Assembly: GCA_933228895.1 (NCBI GenBank)
Contig: OW121846.1
Coordinates: 110,315,054-110,379,053 of the forward strand
Reading direction: 5' to 3'
From: Platycnemis pennipes
Lineage: Eukaryota > Arthropoda > Insecta > Odonata > Platycnemididae
Length of the DNA stretch: 64,000 nucleotides
Made by a program: the position numbers and the translations under genes. Positions 46,100-56,064 of this stretch are shown here, one piece after another. Under the pieces are notes generated by a model. It made no database searches and was not told where the DNA came from. It worked only from the letters and a program-made list of their open reading frames with translations. The number at the start of each line of letters is the position of its first letter. Positions within the stretch are counted from its first letter, which is position 1.

Positions 46100-46246
46100 C
46101 ACAAAGAAATAAAACTTTGAACTACTTGAAACTACTTGAATACATTCAGCGCTGACCTTTAACTGCCTGATGATGCCCTAGCAGGTGAAACCGGTCGTGC
46201 CGTTGTCATGCGTTTGTGTGGAAATACAAAGTTTTACTTCCTTGTG
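46100..46246. mobile_element. 147-bp foldback element
   Basis: The ends cacaaagaaataaaactttg (46100-46119) and 46227-46246 (reverse complement cacaaggaagtaaaactttg) form a 20-bp inverted repeat with two mismatches. The centre contains gatgatgccctagcaggtga followed by aaccggtcg, the shared core motif. A 10-bp tandem (aactacttga twice) and a 27-bp block (46135-46161) repeated at 46939 lie inside. No ORF. Confidence 0.75.
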
Positions 46247-46249
46247 AAC

Positions 46250-46935
46250 CACACATTATGAAACTGGGCCTTATATTATCACCATGTAGAAAGAAGCTAT
46301 TGAGACATCTACAAATGCTCACACAAACAGAACATTTTGTGAAAATTTCCGAACACAGGAATTTCCGAATGCCAACTAAAATAGGGAAATGACCCTTTAA
46401 TGCAAATTGAAGTAGGGTGATGTCCCTGATTTAATTGGCATTTGGATATTCCTGTCTTCAGACATTTTCATCTAAGCCAATTAGAAGCTCACCCTTATTC
46501 AGAACGTTTTGTAATATGCTATTTGCAATATCGCCCGTGACATCATGGCGTCGCATGCAGATGAAACCATTCAGCTTAAGAGCTCAATACAAAATAAAAG
46601 TCGTTTAAATTTTCCATCGGCATTATTGGGCTAAATAGGTAAATATTATAAACGTCGTAATGAGAGACCATCTCAAGACATATACTCCAACCTTACATTA
46701 TCAGAAATTCCTTATTGTACAAACTAAAATGTACCGTTAAAACATGTTTTTAATGATTAGTTGGATAAAGTTCGGAGAAAAGTCGGATACATTTGAGTGG
46801 CCCATTTTTCGCCAAAACTGTAACTGTCGCCAAGACTCAATCTACTCTATCCTGCAGCCTCAGGTTGAGTTATCAATTTTGCCAAATTTCACGTTGGGAA
46901 AGAACCGCGGGGGTTTACCGATTTCACCGAATCCC
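46250..46935. other. AT-rich stretch, nothing recognised
   Basis: No gene recognised. Small frames of at most 64 codons. Confidence 0.4.
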
Positions 46936-46938
46936 TGA

Positions 46939-46965
46939 CTTGAATACATTCAGCGCTGACCTTTA
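46939..46965. repeat. Exact 27-bp repeat of part of the 46.1 kb element
   Basis: The block starting cttgaatacattcagcgctg is identical to 46135-46161. Flanks differ on both sides. Confidence 0.85.
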
Positions 46966-46969
46966 CCGG

Positions 46970-48075
46970 TGTGTATACGAAAGAACTTTCCATCCGTGGA
47001 GACCTGAGGGTTGCAAATGCGACAACCAGTTCGGGAGGGAGATAAAGCCTTATGTGACTGTCTCCGACCTTTTTATACCCCTCGCCCGATGCACTCCTTT
47101 CGATTAATCTACACGTTAATTTGCATAATACCGCATTTGTGAATTCGATGCTATTCTTTTTCAAGGGTCTGATTCATTAAAAATCTCGACGAACGGAATG
47201 CATTTATTTTTCCTCAAAAGTAATCCTCCCCCAAGTGTCGCTCTGGCTCAATTTCGGATAGAGAGCCCAGAGTACAGACCACTCCGTGAACGTGGGAACG
47301 CCAAGCTATCAAAGAAGAGAATGAGAAAGAAGAATGCCGAAGAGAATACAATCCAAACTAAAATGTACAATAAAATTACAACCGCCATCAATGGAATTAT
47401 GCCCTTCGGTTGTGAAATATCGTGGAAGTGAGAAGAGAGCTTGATGGCCAGAAATTAGAGATTATGCTATTGTTATCGATTTCTTATATTGTTAATTGTA
47501 AAACAACATCCTTGAGTTAATTCAATTTCAGCGTATTAATTAATAAGAGATGCTAATTTCCATAGAAAGTGGACAAGCACATGAAAGAAAATTGGCCCAA
47601 AGCGTGAAAACTGATCATCATAGCTAATGATAAATTCAGATGGCATTTAAAATTCCACCACTTTAAACGAATTGACACTATTACAAAATACCACCATCAT
47701 TTTTTTAGCTTTTGTTTTGTAACACAACTTCAACTAGGTGACAAAACCAGTAGTTTTACCTCTAATACAATATTTATATGCATATTCTTTTGAAAGGAAT
47801 TGAAATAAGTATTGTATGCTTGTACAAAGAAGTAAAAGCCTTAATCAATACATACTTTCTTCAGGCATTTCCTTTAAGGCAGTGCAAGATTATATAGGGA
47901 ATATTTATGGAGTGTCGATTAAAACAATATTTAGGGAGTGTTGAATTATCGTTAGCTTTCACCTTCGGTCTACCGGTAATGTGCACCAAAACTCTCAGTA
48001 TACATCCTGATGGAAAATCCTGCTGGAGACGTGTTTAGGCCGGGCTGCGGCATAATTAACTGCATCACTTGCGGG
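46970..48075. other. Unannotated stretch
   Basis: Open frames of 104 codons (46793-47107, plus), 91 codons (46889-47164, minus) and 77 codons (47198-47431, plus) have no domain that I recognise. A TATA-like tttttatacccc at about 47069 has no convincing downstream exon. Confidence 0.35.
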
Positions 48076-48077
48076 CG

Positions 48078-49322
48078 TAATGCCCGTTTTACACGGGACT
48101 CTGTACTGCGCAGGCTGAAGTAGCTTCAGTTCTCGCAGTAGAAAGCGCCTGAGCTCACTGCGAAAATGAGAGCACACAAACAGCACAGCGTTTCGCACGA
48201 TGCATGATTGTGAACAGCTATTGGTGGAATTCCTTCATAGATTACCTGCGAAATTTGAGAGCGTTTTGTTTTGACAGAGAAAAATAATTGTGCGCAGCAT
48301 TGTTTACGATCCGTTCGGTGTGCCAGGGAGGACATGGATATAGAGGAGGTAAGAGTAGAGAAAAAAAAGTCAGAAACTAGGCACAGAATAACTGATATTT
48401 TGGGAAGACTCTCCGGCTCTATTTTTAAAAATATTTCAAAACCAGAGTTTAAATAAACACGCTACTAAAAGACAAAACATATAAATAAATGTCCAGGCCG
48501 AAGATTTCAAAACTGAGATAATATGATAATACGTACGAAATACATACGAAACGTACGATAATACATCACCGATCCCCCACGTCTACTCCGCAACATGGTA
48601 AAGAAGGCGAAAAAATGCTTTTTGTTCCAATCTACGATACGTTGAAAAACTCCGAATTGTTTTAACCGCACAATAGACTTTATATTATGCCTGAGGATCT
48701 TATTTATACGAGAAAGCTATCACTATTTACACATCTCCAGTCAGGTTGCATATTTTGGGAGGAATTTGGTAGAGAAACCTTAAATTATTATAAATACTCT
48801 AACGGTGTCCTTCTTTCTTGGGAAGACACCGGGAACTTTGTCCATTAGTTGTTATTATGCGAAAAAATGAAGCTTCGTAAATATCAAGCACGGTATTAAT
48901 GATTTACTGAAATGCATAAATCATCGATGTCCGCCAAAATACCCACTCAAAGCCATTGTGAAAACGCAAGGCGAGGGATGACCGAACTCCTTTTCGTCGA
49001 TAGAAATATTTTATTGTTAATTTCTACCACAATATGCTTTGAACAGCGTACAAAAACCTTTCTCGATTGGAAGCACAACGGCAATGAAATGTACAGACGT
49101 GTATTTGTAGCATCAAAGTACTAATTTTTTATTAAATAGTAACATAAAATACGAGGTGATTCGGAGACTGCGTGAATGCGAGCACGGAATTAGAGCAGGG
49201 TCATAGTTTTCTCGCTCGCATTTATGCATTCGCGCAGTATACCGCTTTACACGATGCAATTTTCACTGTACATACATCCATCCATGCCTCAGCCTGCGCA
49301 GAACCCCGTAAAGTGGGCTTAA
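48078..49322. mobile_element. PIF/Harbinger-like DNA element (1239 bp) with TAA target duplication
   Basis: TAA at 48078-48080 and at 49320-49322 bracket the element. The left end tgcccgttttacacgggact with ctgcgcaggctgaag matches the reverse complement of the right end (gcccactttacggggttctg, then cgcaggctgagg). A further ccgctttacac motif lies at about 49246. The interior has only short frames (61 codons at 48271-48456 and 70 codons at 48912-49124) with no DDE transposase or Myb/MADF motif that I can see. A TWA target and ends resembling the 25.3 kb element support PIF/Harbinger. Probably a non-autonomous deletion derivative. Confidence 0.82.
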
Positions 49323-49329
49323 CTGTTGA

Positions 49330-51420
49330 AGTGGCAGATAACCTCAACGGCACAGGGCAAGGTAGGGCATATAACCTCAACGCCTCCTGGGAATTAAGGT
49401 ATCATCAATGCATAGTTTAAAACTAACTCACGATGGGGCCATTAATTTGCCCGTTTTTTCCCAATATCGGGAGGCGATAAGGAGGCTTGCAATGAAAATA
49501 TTTCCTCTCCCAAAGATTTCGTTTCGGGATAAAAACAGGTTCGTGACCTTGCTTTCCCGTGCCAATATTGCAACGCAACGAAAATTCGCCGATAATTCTC
49601 TCCACATTAGTCTGCCCATTTTTATGACTCCTAGGATTCTCGCTTGGATAAGTCATGTTTGTTTTTCAACTTTTATTTCTGAGAAGGCCTTTTTTATGGA
49701 ATGAAGATTTTTGTGATTTACCGTCAGTCAGCTCTGCAGCTACTTACTTCGTCATCTGCCCGTCAAACACGTTGGCTTAGCTTCGTTTTCGATGTCTTTC
49801 ATGTTAGGTTGTCTTGAAACAAGGAATGCTGGAAGAAGATATTCCCATATTCCCGTTTAAAATAGTATGTCATATTTCAATAACTAGGCATAAATTGATT
49901 TTGATTTCGTTTAGGAGTGAATCTCAGAAAATAGACGAAATTTGATTGCAGGGAATAAGAATTAATTATTTAGTCACACTCGATGTAATTAAATTCATCA
50001 GTTAAGCCGGTGGTAAATGCAGATCGATGAGAATTGACACAATTACATTATAGAGTTGACTTCTCTTCACAGAAGTTAACCTAATATTATTCATTGCAGC
50101 ATACGTTTTACAAAAAGGTTTCCGACAATTCGTGCGAGTCAAGCGTGATCGCCATGTTCGATAGACTATTTTTTGTGTTAAAACAGGCTCCACCAGCGTG
50201 CGTAAGCATACATTTATTTTTAGCCTAGCTTACATCTCAAAGCTGATTTCGAAACTTCTGTCATGAAATACTTTTTTGTCTTTAAAAATCGCTTACTCTT
50301 CAAATAAGACGCAACTGCACACTACGGCGATCAACGGATGAACAGGACGAAGTGTTTATGCTACGGAACGATGGCAACACGGCGGAGTATAAGCGCCCAT
50401 GTAGGTATTCACCGCCGCATCACTGCGGTGCTGCTTCTGCCCTGTTGAAAGGCGAGCCGTCTGTTTCTTTCCCGGCGCCCACCTCTGCGTGCATCCTCCA
50501 CGCCCTTCAGCTAACTCTCTGATGGCGTGACATTTATCCACAACTAGCCGGGAATTTTAGCCGCGCTGTTCCACGCCTTAGAGTGTCTCTAAACCAGTCC
50601 ATTCAGAAATTGCTTCTTGGCACACGACCGAAAATCCTGTGTTTTTCAAGAGGTGATCCACTCCACATTATGTGAGGTTTGTGACAAAAAAATTAATTTC
50701 TCCACTTTTTCACTAATATTCATCAGAGAGTTGCAGGGATGACCGGTGCAAGAAAGGAACTCATTGAGAAAAAAAGATACCTATATACAGAATATATCCT
50801 TATTTTTTTGCTGCACATTCACCTTCCGCGCTGAATAAAAGGTAACTTTACTCATTTGAATTTCATACTTAATCATGGTGAGAAATTATCGATGGTGAGA
50901 AATTACCATGAGAGTGCCACAAGATCTACAGTAAAACGTTTTAGTTTTATTTTGCGTGTTAAGGGAATAACTAGTTCAATTTTGATGCAACTGATGGCGA
51001 ATTGCGATGGATTGCCATAAAATGAACATGCCCGTGCTTTTTTTCGATGGAATTTCAACCATAAAAGTAACAGCGATCATCGTATAGGGTTATTTTCTAA
51101 AAATATTTCAACGCATTTTTGTTTCAATGCAGTCATTCCATTTGTGGTTTCATTGCATGTAACCACAAATATTTGTGCTTGATTTGAGTATTTTTACTCC
51201 TATTTGATATCATGAAATTAAAAGTTAAAACCGATGCTACTTTAGAGTTAGCAAGTGCCTCTCGTTACATTTTATTGATGGATTTTGTATTAAGTGCATG
51301 TTTGATTATGGTTTACCTCCTGACACGTGCTTTGCAAGGTACTCTGTAGATAAGGATATGAAATGGAACGAAATGTATTCCGTAATCTATAGTGAAAGTT
51401 CAAGGCACATGATAGTTGGC
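49330..51420. other. Unannotated stretch
   Basis: It is mostly AT-rich. A CpG-containing patch lies at about 50370-50575 (61-codon minus frame without domain). A 16-bp tandem (atggtgagaaattat twice) lies at 50877-50911. No gene recognised. Confidence 0.4.
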
Positions 51421-51427
51421 TGATTGA

Positions 51428-51964
51428 TTGTCTATTGTATTTATAAAATATTACCCACCCCATATAGCTATCTTCTCTGATTTTCTTCGTTCAAAATTGA
51501 AACTTTTATCCTTTAAACTTGGCCTTGGTATAGCGACAGTTCTTCAGAGGTACTTTTGGGGTGTTTTAACCATATTTGACCATATAACCATATATATAAC
51601 CGTATTTACCATGTTTGCAATAATGTATATGTTTCTTTTATCGCCTTTATTGCCTTTATTGTCTTTTATGTGTTTAATCTGTAGTTTCATTCGTTATCTT
51701 GTTTTTTTCGTTTATGGTGAGAATATTACGCCCACGAATAGTGATATTACTTTTCACCATATATTTCGGATTTTTATCGTTCTATCTCATTGCATTCACA
51801 ATCCTTTGCTTCTGTTTCGTTTCGACGCACATTCCGTAAGGGTAAAGTCGGATGAATGCGTTTTTCAGCAACATGAGCGGCTCTTTTTTCTTGATACAAA
51901 CACATTTAATATATTTCCTTCTTCTATAGAATCCTTTGTAGCTCAAAAAAATTGCCGGGGCTAA
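51428..51964 (+). CDS. Hypothetical 178-codon hydrophobic ORF
   Basis: This is the second-longest open frame in the window. The product is rich in Phe, Leu, Ile, Tyr and His. Residues from about 50 to 100 could form two membrane segments (VFTMFAIMYMFLLSPLLPLL and a following LSFMCLICSFIRYLVFF). I recognise no family. The plus strand here is T-rich, which removes stops (all stops need A) and yields hydrophobic codons, so openness by chance is likely. Short tandem repeats (accatat, gcctttatt) lie within the frame. A chemoreceptor-like exon cannot be excluded. Confidence 0.2.
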   Translation: MSIVFIKYYPPHIAIFSDFLRSKLKLLSFKLGLGIATVLQRYFWGVLTIFDHITIYITVFTMFAIMYMFLLSPLLPLLSFMCLICSFIRYLVFFVYGENITPTNSDITFHHIFRIFIVLSHCIHNPLLLFRFDAHSVRVKSDECVFQQHERLFFLDTNTFNIFPSSIESFVAQKNCRG

Positions 51965-51969
51965 TTCAA

Positions 51970-53470
51970 ATGGAAGCAGAATTAATTGCAATAATTGAAA
52001 GAAATAGCAGAAGGTTAGTTGGAAAAGAAGAGGTTTTAATTCCCTCACTGAAATAAAATCCTCTTTCATATTCTAAAGGTCATTTTTATTTATACGTCAC
52101 TGTAGAATTTCTGCTGCTGTACTTACTTTAATGAATTTGACTGGGCTACGAGCTTGAATGGCCTGCGAATGGGCTATTTCATATTGAGTGCAAATATGAC
52201 TCACAAAATGATTCTGTCCATAGGACATCAAAAGCCCATCCAAAGGTGCTATAGGTCCTTTGGCAGCTTCCATTTTCAAACCATTGGTAGCATTTCAAGC
52301 AAATATTCAGCATAGTCAGCCATGTCATATATCCCTGTTGCATTCTTGGAATAATTCACGAAACCCTTCATAATCTGTTTACTTATTCACTTAGTGAATA
52401 AGGGCATGATTATTATCAATATCGTTTTCCTTCACAGATAGCATGATAAATTATTTCCTTCTCGCCTTTCTCTCCCGACTTTCTTTCCAACATCGCAGCA
52501 TTCTTTGTCTTTTCAGTCGTCCTCCATCCACTTGTTTGGTGCACCTTCTGGTCTCCAACCAGCTTATCCTTCCCTCTCATATCTGACTTTTTTTCTACCG
52601 TCCGTCACTCGGTAATTCTCTGTCCTTTCCCGAGCTCGCCATTAGGATTCACGTGCACTTAAAAACATTGTTACCCATTGCACAATTTATCTTCCTTCGG
52701 GATTTATTCCGCTTTTGTACATTTTTTGCTTATATTACGCCAGCGCTCCTGCTGGCTCCCTCAGGGCACTTCAGCACTCCAGTAGGAAAGCAGCAGGAAG
52801 GTTGGTGTATGGACAAAAACAATTGCAAATGCGGAATAAATCTCGAAAAAAGTCAAATTGCAAGTGAGAATTTCCGCGGAATAAATTTATATTCATTGTC
52901 TTTCCTTGTCGGATCGTGATTTCTGCAGTTCAATTATTTTTCTGTGCTCAGCATTTTCCTAACTTCAAGCGGCTGGCCATTCTACTTTGTTTTACGCTCA
53001 TCAATTTTCTCTTAGCCAGTTGACCTCTTCAGACTCGTGATATTTGTCCTACGGTGAAATCTTATCCTCTCACTCGATCCAGCGCTGTGTAGTAAAATGT
53101 GATTTATTTTGTACGGCATTTTTATTAAAAAATTTAGTCCTCATTTACGCAGCCATGGACAAATAAAGCAGCTGACGTCATCTTATTCAGCTCCTCAAAA
53201 GTTATTCGTATTCGTCGGCCGAAAAAGATTTCTTTAAAGTTCGATTTTGCTAAAAGCTAATTAAATGTTCCACCAGATTTAATTTCAAGCATTTCAAAAT
53301 CTTGCAGGATTATGATCGAATATGGGACGAAAATTCGTGAAACGAATGGTACGCCCCAGCATGCAGTTCTCCTTCAGGTCACCGTTGAAAAACGTTTGCC
53401 TGAGCATGAAATACACTATGCTACTTGAAAATCATCATTATTCGTTACAGAGGATTCCAATTATCGCATT
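51970..53470. other. AT-rich stretch, nothing recognised
   Basis: No gene or repeat recognised. Frames of at most 95 codons without domains. Confidence 0.4.
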
Positions 53471-53475
53471 TTAAT

Positions 53476-53780
53476 GGAAAAAAGGAAGGAAAATAAGGAT
53501 TAGGAAAAATATAGCATAAATTTAAAAAAAATATAGGATTAAAACTGCTGTGTGAAACCGTATTTTTTTGTTGTTGCTAAGTAATCTTGCAAAAAAATTC
53601 GAAATACGTTAGAGAAGAATCGATTAAGGGCATCTTGATGGAAAAACGAACGAAAATAAGGAAATTAGTAGGAAAAAGTAAAAGATTGAACATGGCATGT
53701 GAAACCGTATTTTTTTATGTTTCTAAGTAATCTCGCAAAAAACATATAAATACGTTAGAGAGGAATCGACTTAGGACATT
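53476..53780. repeat. Tandem duplication, two units of about 140-165 bp
   Basis: Units 53476-53639 and 53640-53780 share gtgaaaccgtatttttt, ctaagtaatct and atacgttagaga blocks in the same order and spacing, ending in a cga-ttaggacat-like block. Identity is moderate. The first unit has about 20 extra A-rich bases. Two units only, so it could be the edge of an old satellite or a local duplication. Confidence 0.8.
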
Positions 53781-53789
53781 AAAAATTAT

Positions 53790-54715
53790 CGTCACAGTCT
53801 ATATCATCCGTACTTAGTAAGGGTGAGCTGAACCTTGATGAACTGAACCTGAGCCATGCATAATATAAACTGGAACAACGAATAAACTGCAGGTTTCCGC
53901 AGCATTTGCTATCGAAGTTCGGTAATCACAGTTGGTGAAACTGTGATCGAATCGTCCTCGAACTGAAAACGCCCCCAGGACAAGGTCACCCAGTCTTCGC
54001 TGAACTAATGTCACAAAGTCAACCGACCTTACTGAAATCCCGGAAGATGATCTTTGGGACTACAGTTATTAATGCTGAGAGTTACTCTTTGAAGAATCGC
54101 CGGCACTAGTAGACTGTTCTTCGGCTTTGGCCTGCCAGCCAATTGGACGCATTGAATTTTAGTCCCACCGCAGCCATAGATTTTATGATATTCCGGAATT
54201 TAATATCAGGTTAGACTGTACAGTATGGCATAAACAATCAAAGCACCAAAAAGACTAAATCTATCACTACTCTTTGAAGAACCTTAGAACACTTGCAATG
54301 AAGGCACAGGGTTATTTAGAGAATTACTGTGGCAGAACCCTTTTTCATTATTTTTCAGTCACCCAACAATGATGCTTTTTTGCAGTAATCATAGCATTAA
54401 TGCTCAGATCTGATTCTGAAGTAAGATTTTTGTTAATTATGAAACATTATCAAATAGACTGCTGCATTTCCGATGAATATCAGTGTTGAATCCATTATTG
54501 AAATATTAATATCCTCTTCACTACTATGGTAATTTAGATGTGTATCGATTTCTAACAGAAAACAATAATGTAGCAGTAAAGCTCAAATAACATTCTTATG
54601 TCTGTACATTAAAAATGGTTCAAGGAATGATGGTTTCCACCAAGTATAATGCAACTTTTTATAGGTTTTTATAAAAGATTTGGGGAACAAAATATTATCA
54701 CTTTAAGTCTTAATG
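53790..54715. other. AT-rich stretch, nothing recognised
   Basis: No feature recognised. Confidence 0.4.
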
Positions 54716-54719
54716 GATC

Positions 54720-55285
54720 ATCTTCTTGAGGAGGAGAAACAGTATTGCTACCTTGGAAGCAGAGTAACCAGCGATGTACGAAGCAAGAAAAAGTAGTCAG
54801 CAGAGAAGCCCAAGCGAAAAGGGCGTTCTACCAAAAGAATAATCTACTTACAGCTGGGAATACAAGCGTAGAATAAGGAAAAAATTCATTATAACTTACA
54901 TCTGGAGCATGTTCCTTTATGTTAGTGAGTCATGGACGATGGTAGCAGCAGAGAAGTCAAGGGTGGAAGTATTCAAAATGTGGTACTACACAAGAATTAT
55001 GAAGATTAAATACATCGACCGAGTGAGTAGCGAGGAAACCCTAAGAAGAGTAAGAGAAGTCTTCTGAAAGCCGTAAGAAGACGACGAGAAAAATTAATCG
55101 GCCACATCATGAGACATAATGGCTTGATGGAGACAAACGTCGAGGGATAAGTGGACGGGAAGAACGACAAAGGAAGGTCTCGTATGAGATATATAGAACA
55201 AGTGATGAAGGATGTGAAAGAGAAGGAATACGCAAATATGAAGAGATGGAGATATGAAGAGATTACCTGTAAGTGGAATTGAAAC
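54720..55285 (+). pseudogene. RTE-group LINE C-terminal fragment (plus)
   Basis: The plus-strand frames give a YLGSRVTSD block, an EAQAKRAFYQKNNLLTAGN-like block, a YIWSMFLYVSESWTMVAAEK block, EKSRVEVFKMWYYTRIMKIK, YIDRVSSEETLRRVREV, then RRREKLIGHIMRHNGLMET and a GRSRMRYIEQVMKDVKEKEY-like tail. The order is that of RTE/BovB-type ORF2 C-termini. Several frameshifts interrupt it. It is the best-conserved of the three RTE pieces here and the only one on the plus strand. Confidence 0.87.
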
Positions 55286-55289
55286 TTCC

Positions 55290-55640
55290 GTAACTTTAGT
55301 CATTTTAAATGCTTTAACGCTTATAAGTTTCGTTTTCAACTTTTTGTAAGCAAATTGAAGACTACTAAAATATAAATTATTTAGAGCGCTTGAAAATTTT
55401 TAAAATTATTTTATTTGGCTAGGACGAGAGTAATTTTTAATTGTTGTAATTATTTATTAAATACTGAAAAAAAAACTTTTCTGCTGTTTTGAGAGGAAAT
55501 ATTTGTGAGAGGTAAAAAATGCAGACGTGTTTTTCCATCGTATTTGACGTTTCAAGCGTTGATTCTTTTTTTTCAAATTCATCTCTCACCTCCTTCGTGC
55601 AGAGCGAAAAAAGGTTTCTTGATGTTTGCAAGCGAACGAA
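55290..55640. other. AT-rich spacer
   Basis: Nothing recognised on either strand beyond the end of the minus frame described in the following CpG patch. Confidence 0.35.
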
Positions 55641-56060
55641 AATTTTCTTTTCTAGTCTTGCTCCGAGGAAAATGGGTGGAGATTCGATTGTCCTGTCGCT
55701 GATCATCTCGCTCGGGGAAGGCATCACTGCCACTGCGGGAGAGTGGATGAGACGGATGTTGAAAGGCACGTCACGGGGCATGAAAGTGGGTCCTTCCCGG
55801 GACGCCTGCTCGCGTTTGCCGGGGCGGCGGCCGGAGGGAGCGGCGGTCCCGCCGGGGATCGATTCTAGCTGCACCCCATTAAGGGCCCCATTAGAAAGTG
55901 AGGAGCACGGCAAGTGACGCCCGGAGAGGTTGAGGGAGACAGACGTCCCGAGATGCCCCGCGAGGCAAAGATGAGCGGGATCAATCTCTCTCTCCCCGTG
56001 AGCGACGTCCCTTCTCTTCCGATACGTGGGCACGCCCTCGGCTCGTTGGCAACTTTTCCA
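55640..56060. promoter_or_regulatory. CpG-island-like patch with long open frames on both strands
   Basis: The segment is the most CpG-dense in the window. The minus strand is open for 198 codons (55437-56033) and the plus for 132 (55519-55917). The minus product is Ser/Pro/Arg-rich in the island and Phe/Lys-rich beyond it, with no domain, so it tracks composition. Such patches often mark promoters or first exons in insects. No TATA box or clear donor was found, and I cannot name a gene. Confidence 0.35.
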
Positions 56061-56064
56061 CCGA

